Positions 1 to 8,886 of a DNA stretch of 64,000 nucleotides are shown piece after piece. The notes below the pieces were generated by a model. That model had not been told where the DNA came from. It was given only the letters and a program-made list of their open reading frames with translations, and did no database searches. The DNA lies in NCBI GenBank assembly GCA_048262655.1, contig JBLXEY010000007.1, positions 278,388 to 342,387 of the forward strand, given 5' to 3'. Numbering within the stretch: position 1 is the stretch's first letter; the number at the start of each line of letters is the position of its first letter. Source of the DNA: JABMNT01 sp048262655 (GTDB lineage: Bacteria > Pseudomonadota > Alphaproteobacteria > Rhodospirillales > Casp-alpha2). The position numbers were made by a program, and so were the translations under genes.

Positions 1-442
1 CGAAGTCGTCAATCAACTGGTTGACGCGTGCATCCCGCTCGGGTTTAGACATACCCATAAGCCGCAGTGGGTAGTGGATATTATCAATCGCGCGAAGCCA
101 GGGGAAAAGAGCTTCCCGGTAATTTTGAAAAACATAGGATATGCGTGTTTGATTTATGGTTTGACCATCATAAAGGACCTCACCAGCGTCCATCGGCATT
201 AAGCCGGAGATCATATTGATCAAAGTGCTTTTTCCGCAGCCGTTAGGGCCAAAGATACTAATGAATGAGCCCATGGGCAGGGTCAGATCGAAATGATCGT
301 AGACTTGGGTTCTGTCGAATGTTTTTTTCAGGCCTTGTATGGTCAGGTAGCGGGTCCGTTTAGAAGGGCGGGTGGCGAGAACGCTTTGCGCGTCCTCGCC
401 TGCCTGACCCGGGTTTATCCCCGGGTTCAATATCTCATCCAT
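1..442 (-). CDS. ABC transporter ATP-binding protein, NitT/TauT type (partial, C-terminus off the left edge)
   Basis: This is the cytoplasmic ATPase of an uptake ABC transporter; only the N-terminal 147 codons are in the window. The ATG at 442 is followed by a variable leader of about 30 residues. Then come a Walker A motif (GPNGCGKST) near residue 70 and a Q-loop (FQNY) near residue 108, followed by the WLRAIDNI stretch typical of the nitrate/sulfonate/taurine SsuB/TauB-like family. Signature and Walker B motifs lie beyond the edge. It is the third gene after permease (1488-2276) and binding protein (460-1446), all on the minus strand with short gaps, so one operon is likely. The substrate cannot be deduced. 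Confidence 0.9.
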   Translation of the reverse strand, partial: MDEILNPGINPGQAGEDAQSVLATRPSKRTRYLTIQGLKKTFDRTQVYDHFDLTLPMGSFISIFGPNGCGKSTLINMISGLMPMDAGEVLYDGQTINQTRISYVFQNYREALFPWLRAIDNIHYPLRLMGMSKPERDARVNQLIDDF

Positions 443-459
443 AGTGTCTTCCAAGGACC

Positions 460-1446
460 CTAGCTTCCGAAATCGCTGAGCTTCAGGATTTTTGTACGGA
501 CATCCATGGGCTCTTTCAGAACACCTTCGGATACGAATACGTCAACGAATGCCTGGTAGGAATTCATATCCGTCTCATTCAGGTCCGTGAAACCGCGCAA
601 GTAAGGTTGAGCCAGAAGATCAAGCTGGCTTTCACGAATGGCCGTATACTTTGGGATAACGGCTTTGTATTTCGCGAAATCAGCGTTTGCCAGTTTGGTT
701 GCCTCATCAATAATTTCGACGATTTTCTTTGCAACGGCAGGACGTTCATTGATGAACTTTGTCGTTAACACGGCGGCACCTGAATAGAATGGATCGGCAA
801 TGACCGCAGCCACAGGGTTGATAACCGCACGTGTTACGCCATCGGTGGCAGCTGCAATAGAGCCAACAGGCTCAAGAGACAGTGTCGCGTCGACGCTGCC
901 GCCTAAAACGGCAGGAACCTGTTGAGGAACAGCAATGTCTGCCAACGTCACTTCCTTGTCTGGATCAAGTCCGGCGGACCGAACCAAATGTTTGGCGATC
1001 GTGCGCCATTGAATGCCCGGAACATGGCCTAATGTTTTGCCTTTAAGATCGGCAAAAGACGTTATGCCGCTGCCGTCCTTTACGATCAAACCATCATTGA
1101 TCCGGTCAATTTTTATGCCGCCACCTTGGAGGCCAAAGACCTTAAAGGTCCCTGGAAATTTGGATTCTGCAATCATCGCAATGCCGGCCGCAGCCCCTGG
1201 AGGGCCGAAATCAGCACGCCCACCGACCAGCGCGTCGATAATATGATTGGGAGATTGCATTTTATTGGACTCGACCTTGATGCACGCCTTTTCGAACAGG
1301 CCCTCTTCATGGGCGACATAATAGGCCGTCGTCTGCATAATCGGTAGCCAGGCAGATGTAACTTCTTCGTATTTGTCGCAGGCGTTGGCGACGCCGGCGC
1401 TCAGGACGAATGCTATAGCAGAGATTGCAACACTTCGTTTAATCAT
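460..1446 (-). CDS. ABC transporter substrate-binding protein, NitT/TauT (SsuA/THI5-like) family
   Basis: This is a periplasmic solute-binding protein of 328 aa. A Sec signal peptide (Lys-Arg, hydrophobic core, Ala-Asn-Ala before Cys23) is followed by an NMT1/THI5-like fold: the YYVAHEEGLFEKACIKVE segment near residues 42-60 and the DALVGGRADFGPPG segment near 71-84 are characteristic. The Cys after the signal peptide does not sit in a good lipobox, so a soluble periplasmic protein is more likely than a lipoprotein. It lies between the permease and the ATPase genes of the same transporter. Ligands in this family include sulfonates, nitrate and pyrimidine precursors; the sequence does not decide between them. 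Confidence 0.9.
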   Translation of the reverse strand: MIKRSVAISAIAFVLSAGVANACDKYEEVTSAWLPIMQTTAYYVAHEEGLFEKACIKVESNKMQSPNHIIDALVGGRADFGPPGAAAGIAMIAESKFPGTFKVFGLQGGGIKIDRINDGLIVKDGSGITSFADLKGKTLGHVPGIQWRTIAKHLVRSAGLDPDKEVTLADIAVPQQVPAVLGGSVDATLSLEPVGSIAAATDGVTRAVINPVAAVIADPFYSGAAVLTTKFINERPAVAKKIVEIIDEATKLANADFAKYKAVIPKYTAIRESQLDLLAQPYLRGFTDLNETDMNSYQAFVDVFVSEGVLKEPMDVRTKILKLSDFGS

Positions 1447-1487
1447 GGTTTTTCCTTTTTGTTATTGTTGTAGGGATATGCGGTCCA

Positions 1488-2276
1488 TTACTTTCCGGAC
1501 CAATGGACGAGATACTTTTCTAATAAGAGGAAACAGACGTTCAGGCCGTAACCCATGCCGCCGGTGACCAGAATGGAGCCGTACATATCGGTCAGATTAT
1601 AAGAAATCTGTGCATCAATAATGCGATGGCCAAGTCCGTCATTCGCACCAATAAACATTTCTGCAACGATGATAACCACCAACGCCATAGATACTGCCGT
1701 TCTCAGGCCGATGAAGGTCTGTGGTAATGTTTCAAAGAAAATAACATCGAAAAAGACGCGCATGGGACTGGCGCCAAGGGAGCGGGCCGCAAGAATACGG
1801 GTTTGTTTGGCATTCATGACGCCGTAGGCAACGTTGAAAACGATGACCAATAGAGCCGCAAACGAGGCGACGGCAATCTTTGAAAAATCACCCAGCCCAA
1901 ACAGCAGCAGAAACAGAGGAAACATTGCGGTCGCGGGTGTCGACCGGAAAAAATCAATAATAAACTCAACTGATCTATAAACTCTGTCACTGGCACCCAG
2001 GACAATTCCCAGAGGTACGCCAACAACAGCAGCGATTATAAATGCGTAAAAAACTCTGACAAATGTAAACCAGAAATCACTCAATACATCGCCGGAAATG
2101 ATATTAATTCCGGTGTCGATCAACGTATCGATGGGCGACGGAAGCAGGTTTTTATCAACGAGTGTAAAAAAGTACGCGATCCACCAGACAAAAATTAAAG
2201 CCAAAGGGCCAACCAAATGAATGGACCATTGGCGCAACCTTTGTACCCCGAGGGGTGAGAGACCTGCGTCCCCCAT
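1488..2276 (-). CDS. ABC transporter permease, NitT/TauT type
   Basis: This is an inner-membrane permease of 262 aa with about six transmembrane helices. The BPD_transp_1 region starts after residue 60. The coupling-loop (EAA) segment reads AARSLGASPMRVFFDVIFFETLPQ, split here as AARSLGASPMRVFF plus DVIFFETLPQ, near residues 163-186. It is typical of SsuC/TauC-like permeases of 250-270 aa. It is the first gene of the operon and probably reads from a promoter in the AT-rich region 2277-2724. The ribosome binding site is poor, and no better in-frame start is evident. Confidence 0.9.
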   Translation of the reverse strand: MGDAGLSPLGVQRLRQWSIHLVGPLALIFVWWIAYFFTLVDKNLLPSPIDTLIDTGINIISGDVLSDFWFTFVRVFYAFIIAAVVGVPLGIVLGASDRVYRSVEFIIDFFRSTPATAMFPLFLLLFGLGDFSKIAVASFAALLVIVFNVAYGVMNAKQTRILAARSLGASPMRVFFDVIFFETLPQTFIGLRTAVSMALVVIIVAEMFIGANDGLGHRIIDAQISYNLTDMYGSILVTGGMGYGLNVCFLLLEKYLVHWSGK

Positions 2277-2724
2277 CTAGGTGGATCGCGTCGTTAGAGG
2301 AAACTTGGCAATTTTTTTATTTTTTTTCAATTTCGTTAGCGCCCGTTTCTTGTTCTTATTGCGGCTCCTTATGCGCTGTCATGAAATCAATCTATTTTCG
2401 AACTGATACTCATTCTGCGCGGATACCAAGCCGCAATTAACCGATAGAAAAGCGATGCTGACTAGTGCTGTTTTTGCTTATTGGCGCTGCAAAAAACGCA
2501 CTGCACAAAAAGGTGTAAAAAGCGCCAAAATCATCTGCCATGATAGATACACGTTATAATAGATATATATCAAAATCATTCTTGAAGAGGTTATATTATA
2601 ATATGCTGTTTTATAAACATAATATGTGCAAACGGAGTCTGTAATTCGGATCCGCTATTAAGAGGAAGTTACGAAAGGATAAATCAAAAGTTGTATTGAA
2701 AAGCCATGGTATGCTGCTCTGCAC
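2277..2724. other. AT-rich intergenic region without a recognisable gene
   Basis: About 450 bases separate the ABC permease start from the terminator at 2725-2752. All reading frames are short. The stretch is strongly AT-rich, with runs such as TTTTTTTATTTTTTT near 2311-2327. A TATAAT occurs at 2555-2560 on the plus strand, but no plus-strand gene follows. It should contain the promoter of the minus-strand ABC transporter operon, but I could not fix a convincing -35/-10 pair. Confidence 0.5.
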
Positions 2725-2752
2725 AAAAAAAAGGGAGGCATAGCGCCTCCCC
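2725..2752 (-). terminator. Rho-independent terminator of the 2775-3641 gene
   Basis: Inverted repeat GGGAGGC (2733-2739) / GCCTCCC (2745-2751) with a five-base loop. It is flanked by eight A on the left and a T run on the right, so on the minus strand the hairpin is followed by eight U. It lies just beyond the stop codon of the dehydrogenase gene. The T run on the other side means it could also act on plus-strand transcripts. Confidence 0.8.
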
Positions 2753-2774
2753 TTTTTTTATCTCGGACTGGCGA

Positions 2775-3641
2775 TCAGTCGTTGAGCAGGCGCAGCAAGC
2801 TGGACGTATCCCAGCGGCCACCGCCCCGGTTTTGCACATCAGCATAGAACTGATCGACAACGGCCGTCACTGGAAGCCGGGCGCCGTTCTTGCGGGCTTC
2901 AGCCAAAACGATGGATAAATCCTTGCGCATCCAGTCAACGGCGAAACCAAACTCAAATTCGTCCTTAACCATTGTCGAGCCACGGTTTTCCATCTGCCAG
3001 GAACCAGCGGCCCCTTTCGAAATCACGTCCAGAACCTTATTCATGTCGAGACCGGCTTTTGTGCCAAAGGCAACGCCTTCTGAAAGCCCCTGAACCAATC
3101 CGGCGATGCAGATTTGGTTAACCATTTTACAAATTTGACCACTACCAACAGGGCCCAAAAGCGTGAAGGCTTGTGAATAACAATCGACAATTGAGGCAAT
3201 CTGATCGAAATCGGCCTGTTCACCACCGGCCATGACTGTCAGCTTGCCGTTTTCAGCGCCGGCTTGTCCGCCAGAAACCGGACCATCCAGGAATTTGATT
3301 CCTTTCGCTTTGCAAGCTTCGCCAATTTCGCGTGCGACTTCGGCAGAGGCCGTAGTATGGTCAATAAAGACGCCACCGGCTTCCATACCTGCCAAGATAC
3401 CGTCGTCACCATAGACGACGCTTCTCAAGTCATCATCATTACCAACGCAGGCGCAGACAACTTCAGCGCCAATCGCAGCTTCACGAGGTGTGGTGGCCAT
3501 CGACCCACCATATTCGGCAACCCATTTTTCGGCTTTTGCAGCAGTGCGATTATAAACAGTAACGTCGTGCCCGGCTTTTGCTTTGTGCCCGGCCATAGGA
3601 TAACCCATTACGCCTAATCCGATAAAAGCTGTCTTAGTCAT
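2775..3641 (-). CDS. NAD(P)-dependent oxidoreductase, 3-hydroxyisobutyrate dehydrogenase family
   Basis: This is a cytoplasmic beta-hydroxyacid dehydrogenase of 288 aa. The N-terminal Rossmann motif GLGVMG is at residues 8-13, the substrate-binding signature DGPVSGG at 119-125, and the catalytic Lys in GQICKMVNQ at K172. Length and motifs fit the family that includes 3-hydroxyisobutyrate dehydrogenase (MmsB), tartronate semialdehyde reductase (GarR/GlxR) and succinic semialdehyde reductases. Those subfamilies cannot be separated by eye. It is monocistronic, with its own terminator and no linked valine or glyoxylate pathway gene. Confidence 0.88.
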   Translation of the reverse strand: MTKTAFIGLGVMGYPMAGHKAKAGHDVTVYNRTAAKAEKWVAEYGGSMATTPREAAIGAEVVCACVGNDDDLRSVVYGDDGILAGMEAGGVFIDHTTASAEVAREIGEACKAKGIKFLDGPVSGGQAGAENGKLTVMAGGEQADFDQIASIVDCYSQAFTLLGPVGSGQICKMVNQICIAGLVQGLSEGVAFGTKAGLDMNKVLDVISKGAAGSWQMENRGSTMVKDEFEFGFAVDWMRKDLSIVLAEARKNGARLPVTAVVDQFYADVQNRGGGRWDTSSLLRLLND

Positions 3642-3749
3642 CTAAATCTATGTCCCGTAAATTTGTTAAAATTAGTTAGTGAGGGCCAGAGTATAGGCAT
3701 GGATCCTTATTAAACCCAGTGGTTTTACGCTTTTTGCCCGAATAATTAT

Positions 3750-4433
3750 TTAATCGGAAATGGGTTCGAAAACAGAAAAGAAGTTGGCCGTCCAAATTTC
3801 TGGCGGTGTCGCGATGAACTTCGAGATACACCAATGGAAGAAACGATCTTTCCGTTGGCGAGATGGGCTGCCCAGGTAATGCCCATAAAACTTGACGCAC
3901 CAGTAGCCGGAAGCCGCGGCGAGCTGCCGCATACTGTCGGGCGTATAAGCCGTTTTGTGGGTTAAATCTCCGTGTTGAAATTGACCGCCCCAGGGAGAAC
4001 CCGCATTCGGCGTTTTAAACAGAATTTGTCCACCTGAGTTGAGGTGTTTTGCCAGAATCTTTAACAGTGAAACTCCCTCCTCCGCTGTGAAGTGTTCAAG
4101 GACGTCAAAGAGAACAATTCTGTCAAATTTCGTTTTGTCGGAGAGTTCGTCCAGATAGGCCCAGATATCTGTGCATGTAAAATGCGCTTTTACGTCTTCG
4201 GGAAGAACGTCTTTCAAGTCAGGATCCTGATCCAGCCCTGTAAAGGAGGTGACGTTCTTTTTGTGAAGATAAAGCAGAAAAAGCCCCGTGCCGCAGCCAA
4301 TTTCCAAAAAGGACATGTCGGCGCGACAGTCGAGCGGTTGCCAGACTTCTTTATCAAGCCTTCGAATGTGCTTGGACCCTACTGTAGGTGTAGAGTAATT
4401 CTTATACGATCCATAGTGCGCATAAAGTGACAT
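3750..4433 (-). CDS. Class I SAM-dependent methyltransferase
   Basis: This 227-aa cytoplasmic protein has a class I methyltransferase fold. Motif I is LEIGCGTG near residue 45, the acidic end of beta-2 is LDQDPD near residue 67, and motif II/III is FDVLEHF followed by a GGQILFKTPN segment as in UbiG/Methyltransf_11-like enzymes. I chose the ATG at 4433 because GTGAGGG sits upstream at good spacing; an in-frame TTG at 4469 would add 12 residues. The gene is divergent from the DUF6165/GT9 pair, so a role in glycan modification is possible but inferred only from position. Confidence 0.82.
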   Translation of the reverse strand: MSLYAHYGSYKNYSTPTVGSKHIRRLDKEVWQPLDCRADMSFLEIGCGTGLFLLYLHKKNVTSFTGLDQDPDLKDVLPEDVKAHFTCTDIWAYLDELSDKTKFDRIVLFDVLEHFTAEEGVSLLKILAKHLNSGGQILFKTPNAGSPWGGQFQHGDLTHKTAYTPDSMRQLAAASGYWCVKFYGHYLGSPSRQRKDRFFHWCISKFIATPPEIWTANFFSVFEPISD

Positions 4434-4583
4434 GGTGGCCCTCACGTTAATTGACCTTCTGTTTAACAAGACTTTATCTTTAAATCGAACCTAAAGCACA
4501 TGGATCGGTGGATAATGATTGAACCGAAGGCTAATCATCGGTAATCCAATCACCAGAGTTGCACAAAACCAAGGAATTATGGA

Positions 4584-4976
4584 ATGTCCGATACCATTCA
4601 GGTCGAAATTGCCCCCGGTGAATTGATTGATAAAATCACCATCCTTGAAATCAAGAAAGAGCGCATTACGGACCCTGACAAACTCGAAAATGTAACGATC
4701 GAGTGGGATACCCTGACGGCAGCCTTAAAAGCCAATGTCGCCGGTTCTGATGATCTCTCCGCACTTAGCGCGGCGTTGAAGGGCGTCAATGAAGCCCTGT
4801 GGGATATTGAAGACGATATCCGCGATTGTGAACGCGCATCAGATTTTGGCGATAAATTCATTGAACTTGCCCGATCCGTATACATTACGAATGATAAGCG
4901 AGCCGCCCTTAAGCGTGATATCAATGATTTACTTGGGTCGCGCCTTGTCGAAGAAAAGTCTTATGCAGCTTACTAG
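4584..4976 (+). CDS. DUF6165 family protein
   Basis: This is a small acidic protein of 130 aa. It opens with VEIAPGELIDKITILEIKKE, the hallmark of DUF6165, and then a mostly helical region containing NEALWDIEDDIR. Family members are typically 120-135 aa and are often found beside glycosyltransferases, but no biochemical function is known to me. AAGGAAT precedes the ATG. The glycosyltransferase gene starts 18 bases after its stop codon, so the two are probably co-transcribed. Confidence 0.8.
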   Translation: MSDTIQVEIAPGELIDKITILEIKKERITDPDKLENVTIEWDTLTAALKANVAGSDDLSALSAALKGVNEALWDIEDDIRDCERASDFGDKFIELARSVYITNDKRAALKRDINDLLGSRLVEEKSYAAY

Positions 4977-4994
4977 GCCGCGAAACGTGATCTA

Positions 4995-6101
4995 ATGGCA
5001 AAACTTTTCCGGCTGACTGACCGGTTCCAGCGCTGGCGCAAAAAGTCGACAGATCGTCCTAAACCGCCCCAAGGTGTTTTACTTCTTTCGTGCGGGGGGC
5101 TTGGCGATACCATTTTGTTTTCCCATGTCGTTGAACGCTTTATGGCCTATGCAAAGCCAGATGAGGCGATAACGGTTCTCTTGCGCAAAGACGGCGCCAA
5201 AACATCGTTTTTGTTCCCGGATGGGGTCAATACACTGGTTGTCGATTTTGCAGCCTTTCGTAAAAATCTGACTTATCGGATGGCGATTTCAGATCAGCTT
5301 TTCGACGCCAATTTCCGCGCCGTTATCACAACGGACTACCTACGACACCCGGATTTGGACGAAGTAATGGTGCAAGCGGCGCAATGCGCAGAACAGATTG
5401 GTATGGATGTCCGTCCCTGGAGCAAGTATCAGTCACAACTTGATGCGATTGCGAAGACCTATTCCCGCCTGTTTGACAGTGGCCCGGCGCGTCAGGATAA
5501 GCTCTTGAGATGGAACAAGTTTGCGAACTGGCTGACGGGCGAGGAACGGCCGCCGGGATTAAGACAGGTGCCAGCGCCGAACGGGCGTCTCGATGGCCCG
5601 CCATTGGTCCTCATTCAGCCTTTTTCAGCCGTTAAAGCCAAACAGTATGATGTGGAGATTTATCAGAAACTGATACAGGCTTTACCTTCTGATGCCGTGA
5701 TCAAGATTACCGGCGCACCGGGAGAAATTGATAAAAACCCGGCATTTTTGCCTTTGTTGGAGGATGATCGCGTCAGTTATGACGACGCTGGTTTTGCTGA
5801 TCTGCTTGGTTTGATGCAGTCCGCACGTTTGATCGTTTCCGTTGATACTGCAGCCATGCATTTAGCTGCCGTCGCCGGTGCGCCAACGCTGTGTCTGGCG
5901 AGTGCAGCCTATGTGGGCGAGATTGTGCCTTACGCGCCTGAACTTGCACCTGATAATGTTGTGTTTCATTATAAAACAATGAGTTGCGAAGGATGCTTGG
6001 GAAGTTGCATTCACCCCTTTGAAGGCGAAAAGTTCCGCTGCGTTGCCGAACCTGCGGTTGAGCAGATCGTCGATAAAGCCCTGAAGCTATTGCATCAATA
6101 A
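4995..6101 (+). CDS. Glycosyltransferase family 9 (heptosyltransferase-like) protein
   Basis: This 368-aa protein resembles the ADP-heptose:LPS heptosyltransferase superfamily (GT9). It has an N-terminal GGLGDTILFSHVV segment near residues 34-46 and the C-terminal donor-binding segment SVDTAAMHLAAVAGAPT near 281-297, where heptosyltransferases have D-x-G-x-x-H. A Cys-rich patch (CEGCLGSC) near residue 330 resembles the loop seen in many GT9 proteins. It likely adds a sugar to LPS core or another surface glycan from the cytoplasmic face. Donor and acceptor are unknown. It is paired with the DUF6165 gene upstream. Confidence 0.85.
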   Translation: MAKLFRLTDRFQRWRKKSTDRPKPPQGVLLLSCGGLGDTILFSHVVERFMAYAKPDEAITVLLRKDGAKTSFLFPDGVNTLVVDFAAFRKNLTYRMAISDQLFDANFRAVITTDYLRHPDLDEVMVQAAQCAEQIGMDVRPWSKYQSQLDAIAKTYSRLFDSGPARQDKLLRWNKFANWLTGEERPPGLRQVPAPNGRLDGPPLVLIQPFSAVKAKQYDVEIYQKLIQALPSDAVIKITGAPGEIDKNPAFLPLLEDDRVSYDDAGFADLLGLMQSARLIVSVDTAAMHLAAVAGAPTLCLASAAYVGEIVPYAPELAPDNVVFHYKTMSCEGCLGSCIHPFEGEKFRCVAEPAVEQIVDKALKLLHQ

Positions 6102-6105
6102 ACCG

Positions 6106-6123
6106 AAAACAGACTTTTCTGTT
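6106..6123. terminator. Possible weak bidirectional terminator
   Basis: Six-base inverted repeat AACAGA (6108-6113) / TCTGTT (6118-6123) with a CTTT loop, sitting in the 28-base gap between two convergent genes. The stem is short and AT-rich and there is no long T run, so this is only a candidate. Confidence 0.3.
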
Positions 6124-6129
6124 ATCGCG

Positions 6130-6939
6130 TCATTGTGTCGCAAGCGCGCTGAGTTCCGTCCATAACGCTTGTGTGGGTGCAAGTAATAAGTTGCCCCGTC
6201 CAATTTTTGATTGGACCTGATAGGCCTCATCGGTTTCGATCATTTTGTCCATGCCACCTGCTTCACGGTACATCAAAACGCCTGCGACATGGTCCCAAGG
6301 TTTGAGCAGCCCGCTATAGGCCGCGAAATCAATCTTTCCGCGCGCAAGATCCATATATTCACGCCCAACACAGCGATAACGTTTGATGATCTTCGGCAGG
6401 CCCGTACCGCCATTGGTTTGTTGTGCTTCAATTTTATGCCGTGTTGAGCGTTTCAACGATCCGGTCATTTGATCCACAGGTCTTTCTTTATTGAGTTGCA
6501 AGCGATCGCCATTTTCCCAGGTTCCCGCTCCCTGCTCCGCATAGATCGTTGTATTTTCAACGGGGTCGTGTATCCAGCCGGCAAAAATTTGGCCCTTGTG
6601 AACCAGACTGACGATCACCGCAAAGCATGGCGTGCCGTGGGCGAAGTTATGAGTACCGTCAACCGGGTCAATGATCCATACGGGATGATCATCCGATAAG
6701 GCATTAAGTGTTTCAACGTTCGCCGCAACGCCTTCCTCACCAATAGCAACGGAGCCCGGCAACAGGTCTGTTAATTCCCGTGTGAGTGCTTTTTCCGATT
6801 CCACATCTGCAATGGTGACGAGATCGCCCGGTGCCTTTTCTGAGATATCGGAATCCGATAGCTTTTGAAACCGAGGAATTATTTCAGCTTCAGCAACGTT
6901 CCGAATGAGGGAGGCGACGGTATCTGGATTAGAAATCAT
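6130..6939 (-). CDS. Inositol monophosphatase family protein
   Basis: This is a Mg-dependent sugar-phosphatase-fold enzyme of 269 aa. Metal-binding motifs are visible in order: GEEG near residue 72, DPVDGTHNFAHG near 92-103, and WDHVAGVLMYREAGG near 214-228. The family covers inositol-1-phosphatase (SuhB), histidinol-phosphatase (HisN) and 3'-phosphoadenosine phosphatase (CysQ). The sequence looks more like the SuhB/HisN side, but its substrate is uncertain. It stands alone, convergent with the GT9 gene. Confidence 0.85.
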   Translation of the reverse strand: MISNPDTVASLIRNVAEAEIIPRFQKLSDSDISEKAPGDLVTIADVESEKALTRELTDLLPGSVAIGEEGVAANVETLNALSDDHPVWIIDPVDGTHNFAHGTPCFAVIVSLVHKGQIFAGWIHDPVENTTIYAEQGAGTWENGDRLQLNKERPVDQMTGSLKRSTRHKIEAQQTNGGTGLPKIIKRYRCVGREYMDLARGKIDFAAYSGLLKPWDHVAGVLMYREAGGMDKMIETDEAYQVQSKIGRGNLLLAPTQALWTELSALATQ

Positions 6940-7080
6940 GTGCCGTTCTCGACCATTCGGGCTGGAAATTAAAGCGTAATCTGAGTTTTTTGAGATGATT
7001 TACCCAATTCGGCTTGCGCATTGGGCGGCGCTAAGGCATCACGCCCTTACATTTTTTCCTTATGAAAGCATGGTGCATAA

Positions 7081-8880
7081 TTGGCCCCGCCGATCTTATC
7101 TTTGACTGAAGTTGTTGCTGGTTTTATTTCACCACCGCTGTTTAGCGGATTAAGTGTCGATGTGGGTAAAACCGACCGCATTGCACTGGTGGGGCGCAAC
7201 GGTACTGGCAAGTCGACATTGCTCAAAATGATGGCAGGTTTGGTCGAATCAGATGGCGGTACGCGGTTCGTTCAGCCAGGAACTCAGATCGCTTATTTGT
7301 CGCAAACGGTTGATTTTGGCGACCATAAGACGCTGCAGGATTATGTCACAGCAGGTTTGCCTGCGGCTCAGGCCGATGCTACGTATCTTTCTGACGCCAT
7401 GCTGTACGAGGTTGGGCTTGACCCCTATCGCGAGACGCAGGGGCTTTCTGGTGGCGAGGCCCGCCGTGCTGCGGTTGCACGAGCTTTGGTCGGCGAACCA
7501 GATATCTTGCTCCTTGATGAGCCGACCAACCATCTCGATATTTCCGTTATTGAATGGCTTGAGGAAACGTTGGCTTCGTTTCGGGGTGCAATTGTGACGG
7601 TTAGCCACGACCGAGCATTTCTTCGCCGTTTATCACGGGCAATTCTTTGGTTAGACCGGGGGCGTGTACACCGTCACGAAAAAGGTTTTGAGACGTTCGA
7701 TGAATGGTCCGAAACACTTTTGGCTCAGGAAGCCGTATCGACGGCTAAGTTGGATAAATTAATTGCTGAGGAAACGCGCTGGTCTCGCGAAGGCATAAGT
7801 GCGCGTCGTACCCGCAATCAGGGACGACTCCGCCGGTTGGGTGATCTGCGGCAAGAACGCCAAAACCGGCCCAAAGTCGAAAATATGGCGGAACTGAAAA
7901 CCGATTCAAGTCAGAAGTCCGGACGTTTGGTATCTGAATTGGTGAACGTGAGTAAGAGTTATGGAGACAAGACCATTATATCGGACTTCTCGACACGCCT
8001 GATGCGTGGTGATCGTGTCGGCATCATTGGCCCCAACGGTGCCGGAAAAACGACGCTTTTGAAAATGATGTCAGGGGCATTGGTACCGGACAGCGGTTCT
8101 GTGCGCCTCGGCACCAACATCGAAGCGTTAACATTTGATCAAAACCGGGATGCTCTTGATCCGGAGGCTACACTTTGGGATACACTGGCGGACAGTGGTG
8201 GCGATTCGATTTCAGTGCTTGGGGAACCGCGTCACGTTGTTGGATATTTGCGAGATTTTCTGTTTCATCCGAAACAAGCACGCAGTCCGGTCAAAAGTCT
8301 GTCGGGGGGCGAAAAAAACCGCCTTTTGTTGGCCAAGCATCTTGCCAAGCCTTCAAATCTCTTAATCCTTGATGAACCCACCAACGATCTCGATATGGAG
8401 ACCCTGGATTTATTGCAAGAGATGTTGGCTGACTACAAAGGCACGATCATTCTTGTAAGCCACGATCGCGATTTCATTGATCGCGTTGTCACATCGACAA
8501 TCGTTCTGGAGCCGGGTGGCGAAATTACAGAATATGCGGGCGGTTATTCTGACTATTTGATCCAGAAGAAGCAATCACAAGTTCAGAGGGAGCAAGCAAA
8601 GTCCCAAACGCCGAAAACTGCGCCGACCCAATCTGCTGCCAAGTCTGCGAAACGAACCGAGCGTATGAGCTTCAAGGACAAACGAGAACTGGAACTTCTG
8701 CCAGACCGTATTTCCAAGCTGGAAAGTGAGATCGCTCTGCTAAATGGACACTTGTCAAAAAGCAGCAATTCAGCCGATGAAATTGTAAAGCTATCGTCCC
8801 AATTGGGCGACTTAACCCGTGAGCTGGCTGAATGTGAAGAACGTTGGCTCGAATTGGAAATGTTGCGCGACGGCGGTTAG
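7081..8880 (+). CDS. uup: ABC-F family ATPase, Uup-like
   Basis: This 599-aa soluble twin-ATPase has no transmembrane segment. Two ATP-binding domains are visible: Walker A GRNGTGKST near residue 38 and GPNGAGKTT near 319, signatures LSGGEARR and LSGGEKNR, and Walker B LLLDEPTNHLD and LILDEPTNDLD. A linker follows the first domain. A C-terminal charged coiled-coil from about residue 525, typical of Uup, is present. The start must be TTG at 7081, because a TAA lies immediately upstream in frame and no other start codon precedes Walker A. Uup-type proteins act on ribosomes and branched DNA intermediates; the exact role here is inferred. Confidence 0.92.
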   Translation: MAPPILSLTEVVAGFISPPLFSGLSVDVGKTDRIALVGRNGTGKSTLLKMMAGLVESDGGTRFVQPGTQIAYLSQTVDFGDHKTLQDYVTAGLPAAQADATYLSDAMLYEVGLDPYRETQGLSGGEARRAAVARALVGEPDILLLDEPTNHLDISVIEWLEETLASFRGAIVTVSHDRAFLRRLSRAILWLDRGRVHRHEKGFETFDEWSETLLAQEAVSTAKLDKLIAEETRWSREGISARRTRNQGRLRRLGDLRQERQNRPKVENMAELKTDSSQKSGRLVSELVNVSKSYGDKTIISDFSTRLMRGDRVGIIGPNGAGKTTLLKMMSGALVPDSGSVRLGTNIEALTFDQNRDALDPEATLWDTLADSGGDSISVLGEPRHVVGYLRDFLFHPKQARSPVKSLSGGEKNRLLLAKHLAKPSNLLILDEPTNDLDMETLDLLQEMLADYKGTIILVSHDRDFIDRVVTSTIVLEPGGEITEYAGGYSDYLIQKKQSQVQREQAKSQTPKTAPTQSAAKSAKRTERMSFKDKRELELLPDRISKLESEIALLNGHLSKSSNSADEIVKLSSQLGDLTRELAECEERWLELEMLRDGG

Positions 8881-8886
8881 GGTTGT

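Noticed and set aside
2555..2560. TATAAT on the plus strand in the AT-rich gap
   Set aside because: No plus-strand gene follows and the region is AT-rich enough for chance matches; no suitable -35.
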